The notes below the pieces were generated by a model. It was not told where the DNA came from, ran no database searches, and saw only the letters and a list, made by a program, of their open reading frames with translations. Made by a program: the position numbers and the translations under genes. This document shows positions 44,189 to 52,516 of a stretch of DNA of 64,000 bases, piece by piece; position 1 is the first letter of the stretch; every line of letters begins with the position of its first letter. The stretch lies in NCBI GenBank assembly GCA_949292775.1, contig CASFBL010000005.1, positions 1 to 64,000 on the forward strand, written 5' to 3'. This DNA is from an uncultured Eubacteriales bacterium (GTDB taxonomy: Bacteria; Bacillota; Clostridia; Oscillospirales; Acutalibacteraceae).

Positions 44189-45233
44189 AAAACTGATTTC
44201 TTGCATTTTGCTGTTTGCGTTGCTTGCCGTCACCTTGTGCGGATGTACCAAAGACGATGTTTTAAAAGCTTTTTCGATTGATACCGATACCTATGACCCT
44301 GCAACAGAAATGGCTGCAGAGGTGCTCGGCAAGACAGTGACAGAAGAAGATTTGACCGCAGGAGACTTGAATTACCTGCTGTATTCCGACGGAACGGCAG
44401 CCGTGACCGGTTATACGGGTTCGAATCCGGTTTTAGAGATTCACGAACAAATCGACGGGCACACGGTGGTGGCGCTGGAAAATAAGGCGCTGTATGACAA
44501 TGAGGTCATCACGGAACTCACACTTCCCGACAGTTTAGAAGTCGTCGGCAATTATGCCGTTATGTATTGTAAAAACCTTCAAAAAGTAACTTTCGGCAAA
44601 AACATTCGCAGCATTGGTGTCAGCGCGTTTGAAAGCGAGGGTGATGATTCCAACAGCCGCGGCAGCGGTTCGCTTACGACGCTTGAATTCCGCGGTGCAC
44701 CGGAAATTATCCGTGAAAAGGCGTTTTATTATGCCGACAAGCTGACCGAGATTGTTTTACCCGCCGGTGTCAAGACCATTGAAGAGTGGGCGTTTGCGAA
44801 ATGTATGGCAGCGCAAAGAATTGTGCTCGGTGACGGGCTGGAATTTCTCGGTGACCACGCTTTCCTGAAATGCCGCGGCGCGAAAGAAGTTGTGCTGCCC
44901 GGCTCTCTGAAGACTGTTGAGATCAGCGCGTTTTATCAGTGCACATCGCTCGAAACACTCACGCTCGGCGAAGGTATAGAGACATTAAAAAAAGGTGCGT
45001 TTGAAGAGTGCACCGCACTCAAAACTGTCACCCTGCCGGAAAGTATCGTCACCATGGAGCCGTATATTTTCTATAATTGCTCTGCGTTGGAAACTTGCCG
45101 AGCCGGTTCACCGCAGACTTTGGAAAAGGATATTTTTACCGGCGCGCCGAATGTGCATGTTTACGCGCCTGCGGGCAGCGCCCTTTTGGAATATGCCGAA
45201 TCACACGATTTGGCATATACTGCCGTTGAATAA
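44181..45233 (+). CDS. leucine-rich-repeat (BspA-type) lipoprotein
   Basis: 350 residues. Signal peptide with lipobox LCGC (Cys near 20), a short unique region (about 22-100), then BspA/LRR_5 type repeats of about 23 residues (VITELTLPDSLEVVGNYA, LQKVTFGKNIRSIG, LTEIVLPAGVKTIEEWAF, LETLTLGEGIETLKKGAF, LKTVTLPESIVTMEPYIF). Such proteins bind partners or host/plant polymers at the surface. ATG 44181 with GGGAGGTG overlaps the transporter end by 8 bases; the longer frame from 44010 is shadow. Co-transcription with the transporter suggests a binding role for its substrate, which is inference. Confidence 0.85.
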   Translation: MNKKLISCILLFALLAVTLCGCTKDDVLKAFSIDTDTYDPATEMAAEVLGKTVTEEDLTAGDLNYLLYSDGTAAVTGYTGSNPVLEIHEQIDGHTVVALENKALYDNEVITELTLPDSLEVVGNYAVMYCKNLQKVTFGKNIRSIGVSAFESEGDDSNSRGSGSLTTLEFRGAPEIIREKAFYYADKLTEIVLPAGVKTIEEWAFAKCMAAQRIVLGDGLEFLGDHAFLKCRGAKEVVLPGSLKTVEISAFYQCTSLETLTLGEGIETLKKGAFEECTALKTVTLPESIVTMEPYIFYNCSALETCRAGSPQTLEKDIFTGAPNVHVYAPAGSALLEYAESHDLAYTAVE

Positions 45234-45246
45234 TGCTTTTTGTATT

Positions 45247-45280
45247 AACTGCTTTGCGTTTTTGCAAAGCAGTTTTTTTG
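45247..45280 (+). terminator. intrinsic terminator after the LRR gene
   Basis: AACTGCTTTGC (45247-45257), six-base loop, GCAAAGCAGTT (45264-45274), T7. Confidence 0.92.
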
Positions 45281-45403
45281 TTGTGCAACTCATTTTCCAT
45301 AAAAAGCAAGTGGCGCATTTGTAAAAAAGAGAACAGGTTTTTTGTTGATTTTCACGATTTTTCAACTTTTGCTTCAATTTTGTCCGAAAAAAGCTTTTTA
45401 TGG

Positions 45404-45432
45404 TTGAAGCAGGTGGTTTTCTGTGTTAAAAT
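45404..45432 (+). promoter_or_regulatory. sigmaA promoter of the second GPH transporter
   Basis: TTGAAG (45404-45409), 17-base spacer, TAAAAT (45427-45432) with an upstream TGT. No CGA(C/G)TCG core is seen here, so its control may differ from that of the first copy. Confidence 0.72.
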
Positions 45433-45466
45433 CAATAGCGTTGTATAAAAACTGGGAGGATGCCTT

Positions 45467-47989
45467 ATGACTCTAGCACAAAAAGTAAAATCCGGTTTGT
45501 CTAAACTGCAGACATACTGGAAAACCCCACCTTTAGGACGGTATATGCCGTTCCGAGAAATCGCTGCGTATGCCGGGGGCGGCATTGGCGCCTATTTTAT
45601 CATTACAATCGGTACCGCCTGCTTGCTTGCAACCGGAAACACGCTGATTTCCAGCACACTTGGCGTAGATGCGACAGACATGTATATCTTGTATGTCATT
45701 GCCGTTCTTGCCAATATCCCGCTTACGGGTATTCGTGCAAACATCATTGACAACACACGAAGCAAGGCCGGCAAATACCGACCGTACATTGTCAGTATGG
45801 CAATACCGACGGCAATCGTCTGTATTTTGATGGTGTGGTTCCCCTATAATATTCTCGGCAATATCGTCGGGGAGGGCACATGGTTCGGCGAAAGCCGTGC
45901 GTATGTAGCAAAATGTGCACTCATCTTGATTTTTAACTTGATTTTGCACTTCTTCTACTATTTCTTCTACGACGGCTATGAAAACCTGATCCATGTGTTG
46001 TCACCCAACACACAGGAACGCGCGGACGCGTCTGCGGTTAAGAGCGTCGTGTATTCGCTCGCACCGTCTATCGTTAACCTGCTGACGCCGATCGTTGCAC
46101 AGAATATTTTCCACACCAACACGACCGACATTCGTGTTTACCGCCTTCTGTATCCGATCCTCGGTGTTCTGGGCATTTTGCTTTGCATTATTGTTTACAA
46201 ATATACAGAAGAAAAAATCGTGCAGGCGCGCACCCATGTTATCCAAATCAAATTTTCCGATGCACTGCGCGAAGTGGCAAAAAATAAATACTTCTGGATT
46301 ATTTCTCTTGCCGGCTGGATCGGCTTCTTAGAGTCCGCTTATGCCAACATTTTGTTCTGGCTTTACAACTACGGCGGTGCCTGCAGCGGTAATGTTTATA
46401 GTATTATCGTAACTGTATACGGTAATGCCTCGTTGTGGGGCATGCTGTTGGCACCCTTCTGCATCCGCCGTTGGGGCAAAAAAGCCGTTTTGGTCGTTAC
46501 CAATATTTTTAACATTGTCTTTATTTTGATGATGTTGCCTGCTACCTCTAAAATCGGCAACGCAACTATTTGGCTCGTTTTGTGCTGCCTTTATCTCAAT
46601 GCGTTTATGGGCGCGTTTGCGCACATTCTGAATCCTGCCATTCAGGCCGATATTCGTGACTACCAGCAGTACAGAACAGGTGAGCGCATTGACGGCATGT
46701 TCTCTGCTGTTTCCACCATCGGTACGGTGATTGCGCTGGTTACCTCCTCCGTGCTGCCCATCATTTACGAACGCGGCGGCATCACAAAGGAAAATGCAGC
46801 GGTCGTCACTGCGAATCCTTCCATTTTAGGCCGCATGCTCGGCGACGGTAAGACTGTCGGGCAGATTTTGAGTGAACAGCTTGCCAACGGGCAGGATAAC
46901 TACACCAACGCGTATTCTGCTTTGTATGACCCGGATATCTTGATCAGCCTTCTGCGGGTTTTGATTATTGTATCGGCGGTTGGCGCGCTTATGAATGTTG
47001 TGCCGTTTTTCTGGTACGATTTTAACGAGCGCAAGCAGAAATCCGTTGTCCGCGTGCTGAAAGTTCGTGCGCTGTTTGAAGACTATGGCAACGGTGTGCT
47101 GAATAACGGCAAATTGGTTGAAGCCATTGACATTATCCGCGAAGCCAAAACGATGTCTGCCATGCCGAAAAAAGAAGTCAGCAAGAGCGACTATAAAAAG
47201 GCGCAGGGCAAAGCCGCCAAAAAAGCAGCGAAAAAAGCTTACCGCGATGCGCTGCAATACAACGATGAAGTTGAAATTTCCAAGTTTGTCTGTGATGAGC
47301 TTAACAAGTTCTCCACGCCGCTGTTCCAATATAAGATGAAAGTTTATCGCGAAATTTATGCTTCAGGGCTTCAGGGTGTTTACAATTCTGAAATGAGCGC
47401 TATTGAGCAAAAGCTTTCCGATGCAAAAGCCATGCCGCGCACCACAAAAGCAGAAAAAGAACTGCGCAGCTTTGCAATTGAAGAAGCACGAATCGAAAAA
47501 CGTTCCCGCAAGACGATTGACAAATACTTTAAGGACTTTTCCGACTTTGTTCAGCCTGATTTTGCGGTGCTGGAAGGCTTTTATGAAAAAGAAGACAACT
47601 GTGACGAACAGTTGAAGGCCTTGTATTTGGAACTTCGTATTGCCAAGAAAGCAAAAGACGGCGCTCGGGTAAAAATGCTGAAAGAAAACATAAAAGAAAC
47701 CGCTGCCATTCGCAAGGCTGCTCGCGAAGACGGCAAAGCCGAAATGGAAAAGCACGCTTATTTCAACCGTGCAGCCAAACCTTATCTGGATGCCGAAAAA
47801 CTGATCAAACAGGAAAACAATTATCAGCATCTTGATGAGATCATCGCTATGTACGATGACGCAAAGGCAAAATATGAGCAAGAGCTTGCCGAAGCCGCCG
47901 AACAGAAAAAACGGCTGGAAGCTGAGGAAAAAGCCTACGCTGAAAAACTGAAAGCAGAAAAAGCTGCAAGAAAGAAAAAGAAACGGTAA
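45467..47989 (+). CDS. GPH-type sugar transporter with large cytoplasmic tail, second copy
   Basis: 840 residues, a diverged paralogue of the 41789 gene. The N termini match closely (KLQTYWKTPPLGRYMPFRE against KFKTYWKTPPLGKYVAYKE), the GPH loop is DIRDYQQYRTGERIDGMFSAV, and membrane helices end near 525. The tail of about 310 residues keeps one clear AKAMPRTTKAEKELRSFAI unit plus degenerate copies (EAKTMSAMPKKEVSKSDYKK), and closes with a coiled coil rich in Lys, Glu and Ala. An insertion of about 40 residues in the membrane part (ERGGITKENAAVVTAN region) is absent from the first copy. RBS GGGAGG at 45452. Own promoter and terminator. Confidence 0.82.
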   Translation: MTLAQKVKSGLSKLQTYWKTPPLGRYMPFREIAAYAGGGIGAYFIITIGTACLLATGNTLISSTLGVDATDMYILYVIAVLANIPLTGIRANIIDNTRSKAGKYRPYIVSMAIPTAIVCILMVWFPYNILGNIVGEGTWFGESRAYVAKCALILIFNLILHFFYYFFYDGYENLIHVLSPNTQERADASAVKSVVYSLAPSIVNLLTPIVAQNIFHTNTTDIRVYRLLYPILGVLGILLCIIVYKYTEEKIVQARTHVIQIKFSDALREVAKNKYFWIISLAGWIGFLESAYANILFWLYNYGGACSGNVYSIIVTVYGNASLWGMLLAPFCIRRWGKKAVLVVTNIFNIVFILMMLPATSKIGNATIWLVLCCLYLNAFMGAFAHILNPAIQADIRDYQQYRTGERIDGMFSAVSTIGTVIALVTSSVLPIIYERGGITKENAAVVTANPSILGRMLGDGKTVGQILSEQLANGQDNYTNAYSALYDPDILISLLRVLIIVSAVGALMNVVPFFWYDFNERKQKSVVRVLKVRALFEDYGNGVLNNGKLVEAIDIIREAKTMSAMPKKEVSKSDYKKAQGKAAKKAAKKAYRDALQYNDEVEISKFVCDELNKFSTPLFQYKMKVYREIYASGLQGVYNSEMSAIEQKLSDAKAMPRTTKAEKELRSFAIEEARIEKRSRKTIDKYFKDFSDFVQPDFAVLEGFYEKEDNCDEQLKALYLELRIAKKAKDGARVKMLKENIKETAAIRKAAREDGKAEMEKHAYFNRAAKPYLDAEKLIKQENNYQHLDEIIAMYDDAKAKYEQELAEAAEQKKRLEAEEKAYAEKLKAEKAARKKKKR

Positions 47990-48000
47990 TTAAATCTGTG

Positions 48001-48036
48001 CGGGCGTTCTCAGGTGGGAACGCCCGTATGTTTTTA
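48001..48036 (+). terminator. intrinsic terminator
   Basis: CGGGCGTTC (48001-48009), eight-base loop, GAACGCCCG (48018-48026), then TATGTTTTT. Confidence 0.85.
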
Positions 48037-48054
48037 TGGAAATCAGCAAAACCC

Positions 48055-48083
48055 TTGAAAAATAAGCAATTTTGTGCTATAAT
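48055..48083 (+). promoter_or_regulatory. strong sigmaA promoter of the AraC-family gene
   Basis: TTGAAA (48055-48060), 17-base spacer, TATAAT (48078-48083) with TGC before it. Confidence 0.85.
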
Positions 48084-48137
48084 TCTTTATCTTAGGGGAG
48101 AAGAAACCAACCTGTTTGGCAGAAAAGAGGGAAAACA

Positions 48138-48968
48138 ATGGAAAATGCCTGTCAGATTAAACTGAATCCGGTCAAGTTTACCGATTTTCGGCTATGCTAT
48201 TGCGGTTATGAAGAGTGCGAGCCCGGTCACAGCTTTGGTCCGGCGGTAAAAAGCCATTATGTACTGCATTATGTGTTAAGCGGAAAAGGTGTTTTTCGGT
48301 TAAATAATCAGCTGTATTCTATTTCCAAAGGCGAAGCGTTCTTGATTCCGCCGGATGTGCGCGCATATTATGCGGCCGACAATGATGACCCCTGGTTTTA
48401 TCTTTGGGTCGGGTTTGACGGCGAACAGGCACAGGCTTATTTAAAAGAAATGAAGCTTCTTGGCACCAAAAAACCGGTTTTCACTTTGACGAAAGGCATT
48501 GAGTTAAAGCAAATCGTCATGGAAATGCTCAAGCACAATACTTTGGGCATTGAAAATGAATTCGCTTTGCAGGGGCTTTTGTGCAAGTTCTTTTCCATTG
48601 TTTGCTCTGAAGTGACCCGCCGCGGCAAAAAAGCGGAGGATGACAGCAAGCAGAACTATTATATCCGCAAGGCGATTGAATATATCCGCGACAATTATTC
48701 TAACGGCATCAATGTTTCCGATATTTCCGAATATGTGGGCTTGAACCGCAGTTATTTGTTTACACTGTTTCAAGATCATCTCGGCATTTCACCGCAGAAA
48801 TATCTGAGCAATTTCCGCCTTGAGCGCGCCTGCGAGCTTTTAAAAGCGACCAATTATTCCATTGAGGATATATCTTATTCCTGCGGCTATCGTGATCCGC
48901 TGGTGTTTTCCAAGGCATTTAAAAAACTCTACGGCGTTTCTCCGCTGAAATATCGCAAAGAATGCTAA
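48138..48968 (+). CDS. AraC-family transcriptional regulator
   Basis: 276 residues. A cupin-like ligand domain (about 10-150: YVLHYVLSGKGVFRLNNQLYSISKGEAFLIPP) and a C-terminal double HTH (about 170-276: NVSDISEYVGLNRSYLFTLFQDHLGISP and IEDISYSCGYRDPLVFSKAFKKLYGVSP). Proteins of this build usually activate sugar-uptake genes. It has its own promoter and stands directly after the second GPH transporter, which it may control. RBS AGAGGGAAAA before ATG 48138. Confidence 0.92.
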   Translation: MENACQIKLNPVKFTDFRLCYCGYEECEPGHSFGPAVKSHYVLHYVLSGKGVFRLNNQLYSISKGEAFLIPPDVRAYYAADNDDPWFYLWVGFDGEQAQAYLKEMKLLGTKKPVFTLTKGIELKQIVMEMLKHNTLGIENEFALQGLLCKFFSIVCSEVTRRGKKAEDDSKQNYYIRKAIEYIRDNYSNGINVSDISEYVGLNRSYLFTLFQDHLGISPQKYLSNFRLERACELLKATNYSIEDISYSCGYRDPLVFSKAFKKLYGVSPLKYRKEC

Positions 48969-48984
48969 AGGTACTTAAACAAAA

Positions 48985-49018
48985 AGAACCCCTGTTCCGT
49001 CGGAGCGGGGGGTTTTCT
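48985..49018. terminator. terminator between convergent AraC and RluA genes
   Basis: AACCCC (48987-48992) pairs with GGGGTT (49009-49014), with a G/C-rich inner part and TTTTC after it; an A-run on the left side supports the minus strand too. Confidence 0.6.
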
Positions 49019-49031
49019 GTGCTTTGTTTTT

Positions 49032-49898
49032 TTATAGCAACGCCGCCATGTCGTTTGGCATCGGCGCGGTGATTTCTAAAACTTCTCCGGTTACGGGGTG
49101 CGCAAAGCTTACTTTTTCACAGTGGAGCGCCTGATGCGAAAGCCGGGTGTCCCGACTTCCATACATCGTGTCGCCGACCAGCGGCGCACCGAGAGAAGCA
49201 AAGTGCACGCGAATCTGATGTGTGCGCCCCGTTTCAGGGCGAACGCGCAAAAGTGTGACCGTGCCGTCTGTGCGCAAGGCCTCCCAGTTGGTCACGGCAC
49301 GCTCGCCGCCTTCGCCGACTGCCCGAAGTGTTTTTTGAGGGTCGGGACGAATAATAGGTGCGTCAATTACGCCGCTGCCGGAAAACACGCCGCCGGCAAC
49401 GGCCAGATATTCTTTATGGATTTGCCCGGCAAGCCGTGCGGCGCAGTATTTATTCCGCGCACAGATGACAACGCCCGAGGTGCCTTTATCCAGCCGCCCG
49501 ACTGCGCGGAATATTGCGGGACAGCCCTTTTCTGTGAAATAATAGGCTAACGCATTGGAAAGGGCGTCTCCCTGGTGGTTGTGCGTTTCGTGCATAGCGA
49601 TTCCCGCGGGCTTGTTGATTAAAATCAAATCATCGTCCTCATACAAAATGTCCAGCGGCATTTTTACCGGTGTCGAAACAGAAACACTGTCATCATCCGG
49701 AATCAGCAGTGCCAGCCGGTCGCCGGTGTGCAGCAGGTCAACCGTGCGAATGTGCGCGCCGTTAACAGTGATGCCGGCTTTGTCGCGCTTTAAAACACAA
49801 AGCATGCGATAAGAGACCTGCACTTCATTTTTCAGAAATTCCTTGACTTTTTTGCCCTCATAGTTTTCGGGAATTTGAAACTCCAGTCTGCGCGCCAT
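49032..49898 (-). CDS. RluA-family pseudouridine synthase
   Basis: 288 residues. N-terminal S4 RNA-binding part (about 1-70) and a catalytic domain with the active Asp in AVGRLDKGTSGVVICARN and RPETGRTHQIRVHFASLG. NKPAGIAMH is the usual substrate-side loop. It modifies uridines in 23S rRNA or tRNA; which site cannot be told. Own promoter on the minus strand, overlapping that of the PII-like gene. Confidence 0.93.
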   Translation of the reverse strand: MARRLEFQIPENYEGKKVKEFLKNEVQVSYRMLCVLKRDKAGITVNGAHIRTVDLLHTGDRLALLIPDDDSVSVSTPVKMPLDILYEDDDLILINKPAGIAMHETHNHQGDALSNALAYYFTEKGCPAIFRAVGRLDKGTSGVVICARNKYCAARLAGQIHKEYLAVAGGVFSGSGVIDAPIIRPDPQKTLRAVGEGGERAVTNWEALRTDGTVTLLRVRPETGRTHQIRVHFASLGAPLVGDTMYGSRDTRLSHQALHCEKVSFAHPVTGEVLEITAPMPNDMAALL

Positions 49899-49924
49899 CT
49901 TGATACCTCACTTTTTGAATCTCT

Positions 49925-49952
49925 TGCATTATAGCACGATTTTGTGTAAAAT
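49925..49952. promoter_or_regulatory. overlapping divergent promoters for RluA and the PII-like gene
   Basis: Minus strand: extended -10 TGC-TATAAT (TATAAT at 49933-49928), poor -35. Plus strand: TTGCAT (49925-49930), 16-base spacer, TAAAAT (49947-49952). The minus -10 lies within the plus -35, so the two cannot be used at once. Confidence 0.55.
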
Positions 49953-49982
49953 AATATCAGAAAGTTAAAAAGGAGGCAAGCT

Positions 49983-50324
49983 ATGCAGCTTTTGATTTTA
50001 ATTATACATGACCCGAAGCAAATGGAAACGATTTTGATGCGCATGATGGAGGCGGGAATACGCGGCGGTTCGCTTGTGGATTGCGAAGGCGTTTTGCAGG
50101 CCATTGGCGCAAGCGGGGGTGAAAAGCCGCCTGTGTTTGGCTCTTTACGGCAATATTTGAATCCGGACAGTGAACGAAAAAATAAAATGCTGCTGTCGGC
50201 AATGTCCGCTGAGGAAATTCAGAAAACACACGAAATCGTCGAGGAAGTCACCGGCGGGCTCCAAAAAGCCAATACCGGCATTTTCCTGAGCCTGCCCGTC
50301 GGGTTTTCAGACGGTGTGCGGTAA
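49983..50324 (+). CDS. PII-like small signalling protein
   Basis: 113 residues with the beta-alpha-beta pattern of PII/CutA-like proteins: LLILIIHDPKQMETILMRMMEAG, GSLVDCEGVLQ, and a second half ending ANTGIFLSLPVGFSDGVR. The T-loop is short and lacks the PII uridylylation Tyr. It precedes a Kef-type cation/proton antiporter by 117 bases, a pairing in which PII-like proteins bind nucleotides and gate the neighbouring transporter. ATG 49983 with AAGGAGG upstream. Ligand unknown. Confidence 0.7.
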   Translation: MQLLILIIHDPKQMETILMRMMEAGIRGGSLVDCEGVLQAIGASGGEKPPVFGSLRQYLNPDSERKNKMLLSAMSAEEIQKTHEIVEEVTGGLQKANTGIFLSLPVGFSDGVR

Positions 50325-50354
50325 AATTGCAAAATCCATAAAAACCAACTGTGA

Positions 50355-50395
50355 AGAAACCTGTGTTTGTGAAAAACGCGGGTTTCTTTTTCTTT
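50355..50395 (+). terminator. intrinsic terminator after the PII-like gene
   Basis: AGAAACC (50355-50361) pairs with GGTTTCT (50381-50387), with partial inner pairing (TGTT/AACG), then TTTTCTTT. A -10-like TATAAT at 50406-50411 without a good -35 may give the antiporter some transcription of its own. Confidence 0.65.
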
Positions 50396-50441
50396 GGAAA
50401 AAGCGTATAATACCGCCGGAAATGAAAAAGGAAGATGAAAT

Positions 50442-51647
50442 ATGGAAGCATACGCGATTTTTAAAAATCTTTGTATCATTATCGTCGCGGCAAAACTGTT
50501 TGGTATTGCCGCGCGGAAAATCAAAGTGCCGCAGGTCGTCGGTGAAATCATTGCCGGTCTGGTTATCGGGCCGAGCGTGCTGGGCATCGTTGACCAAAGC
50601 GATTTTTTAACACAGGTCGCCGAAATCGGCGTGGTGCTTTTGATGTTTACCGCAGGCCTCGGTACAAATCTCCATGACCTCGTGCGCACCGGGCCAAAGG
50701 CGTTTGCCATTGCCTGCGCCGGTGTTTTGGTTCCGCTTGTGGGCGGTACGCTTTTGTATATGGCGGTTTACGGTTTTTCGCCGTGGGGTTCGCCCGATTT
50801 TTACCGCGCGGTGTTCATCGGTGTGATTATGACCGCCACCTCTGTGAGCATTACCGTGCAGGCGCTCAAAGAACTCGGAAAACTGTCTTCTGAGGTAGGC
50901 ACCACGATTGTGAGCGCTGCAATCATTGACGATGTTATCGGCATTGTCGTGCTGACTTTCGTCATCGGTATGGCGGGCGGCGAGGTACAGCCGGTTTCCG
51001 TACTTTTAAAAACTGTCCTCTTTTTCGTGTTTGCATTTGTGGTCGGCTTTATTATCTACAAGGTGTTTCGCTGGGGCGACAAGCGTTGGCCGCACACCCG
51101 GCGCATTCCGATTATGGGCCTTGCGCTTTGCCTCGGCATGGCATATGTTGCAGAGCGCTTTTTCGGCATTGCCGACATCACCGGCGCCTATGTTGCGGGC
51201 ATCATTTTATGCAGTATTCATGACTCCGAATATATTGCCGAAAAAATGGATGTTGAGTCTTACATGCTGTTCGGCCCGGTGTTTTTCGCAAGCATCGGCT
51301 TGAAAACCACCCTCGACACGGTTTCCGGCGAACTGATTTTGTTCGCAGTGGGCTTTATAATCGTCGCGCTTGTCTGCAAGGTGCTTGGCTGCTCTTTGAT
51401 GTCAAAGCTTTGCCGCTTTAACTGGAGCGATTCCTTAAAAATCGGCGTCGGCATGATGACGCGCGGCGAAGTTGCGCTCATCGTTGCGCAAAAAGGACTT
51501 TCCTGCGGTATTATCTCTTCCGCCTATTTCACCCCGGTCATTTTGCTGATTCTGATTTCGTCCATTGTTACCCCTATCTTTTTAAAGCTGCTATTTGCAC
51601 GAGATGAAAAAAAGCTTCCGCCTGCGACGGAAACAGTAAGTGAATAG
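50442..51647 (+). CDS. CPA2/Kef-type cation:proton antiporter
   Basis: 401-residue membrane protein with 12-13 helices of the monovalent cation:proton antiporter-2 family: VPQVVGEIIAGLVIGPSVLG, GVVLLMFTAGLGT, TATSVSITVQALKELGKL, the ion-binding AAIIDDVIGIVVL (paired Asp) and MMTRGEVALIVAQKG. No C-terminal RCK/TrkA domain is attached, so regulation may fall to the PII-like protein next door. It handles Na+ or K+ against protons; which ion is open. RBS AAAAAGGAAG before ATG 50442. Confidence 0.9.
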   Translation: MEAYAIFKNLCIIIVAAKLFGIAARKIKVPQVVGEIIAGLVIGPSVLGIVDQSDFLTQVAEIGVVLLMFTAGLGTNLHDLVRTGPKAFAIACAGVLVPLVGGTLLYMAVYGFSPWGSPDFYRAVFIGVIMTATSVSITVQALKELGKLSSEVGTTIVSAAIIDDVIGIVVLTFVIGMAGGEVQPVSVLLKTVLFFVFAFVVGFIIYKVFRWGDKRWPHTRRIPIMGLALCLGMAYVAERFFGIADITGAYVAGIILCSIHDSEYIAEKMDVESYMLFGPVFFASIGLKTTLDTVSGELILFAVGFIIVALVCKVLGCSLMSKLCRFNWSDSLKIGVGMMTRGEVALIVAQKGLSCGIISSAYFTPVILLILISSIVTPIFLKLLFARDEKKLPPATETVSE

Positions 51648-51687
51648 CAAAAAACAGGTACGCCAATTCGCGTACCTGTTTTTTGCT
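51646..51687. terminator. strong bidirectional terminator
   Basis: AGCAAAAAACAGGTACGC (51646-51663) pairs with GCGTACCTGTTTTTTGCT (51670-51687), a perfect stem with A and T runs that serve both convergent genes. The left arm starts at the antiporter stop codon. Confidence 0.92.
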
Positions 51688-51729
51688 GTTTGCTTCTGAA
51701 AGCAGAGGTAAGACTTTAATTTTGTAAAG

Positions 51730-52116
51730 TTAGCTATTGTTTGCGTCGGTGTTCGAGACGGTTACAGTATACACAGTGCCGTTTTGAATGTCTTTTCGCC
51801 CGACTTCGATTTGCCCGGAATACAAGTATTCCTCTGCAAGCGCGTCATAGACGCATACCGGCTGTGCGCCATAAGAGACCGGAGAAAATTCCACTTTTCC
51901 CGCATCATCGGTGGTACCCGCTTCCGGTGGCGGCCAAGGCTCTCTCCCGTCAGGGTAGTTGCCTGCATACACCTTGACGGCGCTTACCGGCTGCCCGGCT
52001 TCGTCTAAAACCTGAATCGTCACACTGCCGGAAGGTTTTGTGAGACTGCACGCGGCAAGCGACAGCAAGAAAATTGCACAAAGCAACAGTGCCAAAATGC
52101 GTTTTGCCGATTTCAT
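51730..52116 (-). CDS. small lipoprotein with carboxypeptidase-regulatory/Ig-like fold
   Basis: 128 residues. Lipoprotein signal with lipobox LAAC (Cys near 23), then one beta-sandwich domain: GSVTIQVLDEAGQPVSAVKVYAG, GTTDDAGKVEFSPV, and a C-terminal strand NGTVYTVTVSN. The layout (turn of type D-x-x-G-x-V/x-F) is that of CarboxypepD_reg or SdrD/CNA-B type domains. Role unknown. ATG 52116 has AAAGGAGG upstream. Expressed alone from a promoter near 52246-52274, through a leader with a terminator-like hairpin. Confidence 0.75.
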   Translation of the reverse strand: MKSAKRILALLLCAIFLLSLAACSLTKPSGSVTIQVLDEAGQPVSAVKVYAGNYPDGREPWPPPEAGTTDDAGKVEFSPVSYGAQPVCVYDALAEEYLYSGQIEVGRKDIQNGTVYTVTVSNTDANNS

Positions 52117-52148
52117 CTTCTAAAACCTCCTTTGTCTCTATAAAGCAA

Positions 52149-52181
52149 AAACCATAACAGCTTTTTGGGCTGCTATGGTTT
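52149..52181 (-). terminator. terminator-like hairpin in the lipoprotein leader
   Basis: On the minus strand AAACCATAGCAGC, seven-base loop, GCTGTTATGGTTT (one mismatch), then TTGCTTT. It lies between the promoter and the ribosome site of the lipoprotein gene, so it could attenuate it or end a short RNA. On the plus strand TTTAATTTATA follows. Confidence 0.6.
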
Positions 52182-52245
52182 AATTTATATATTTTTCTAT
52201 ACATGTTTTCTGCAAGCAGCCGCAATTCCATTACCCTCTGTAAAC

Positions 52246-52274
52246 AGTATACACGAGTCAAAAGCAAAAGTCCA
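52246..52274 (-). promoter_or_regulatory. candidate promoter of the lipoprotein gene or a short RNA
   Basis: On the minus strand TGGACT (52274-52269), 17-base spacer, TATACT (52251-52246). The 400-base gap 52117-52516 holds this promoter, the hairpin at 52149-52181 and the iol promoters; I see no coding region in it. Confidence 0.5.
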
Positions 52275-52444
52275 TGTGCATAGTCTATAAAGTACGCTTG
52301 GCTTCGCTGTGCAAAATGCTTGTTGCCGAAAAGGGGATTTTTGAATCGGCACATGTGTAAATATACAACAGTTGTGTCGAAAACTATGCAATTTTTTTGT
52401 GATTTTTCACAGAATTTTGCGCGATTTTTTTCAATTCAAAATCA

Positions 52445-52486
52445 TTGAAAATTCGATTTGAAAGTGATATAAATATAGAATATATT
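52445..52486 (+). promoter_or_regulatory. two overlapping sigmaA promoters of the inositol operon
   Basis: TTGAAA (52445-52450), 17-base spacer, TATAAA (52468-52473) with TGA before it; and 13 bases further TTGAAA (52458-52463), 17-base spacer, TATATT (52481-52486). The AT-rich stretch just upstream shows no clear inositol-repressor palindrome. Confidence 0.7.
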
Positions 52487-52516
52487 TATTATGGAAAGGT
52501 GTGTTTTTCGAAATAT

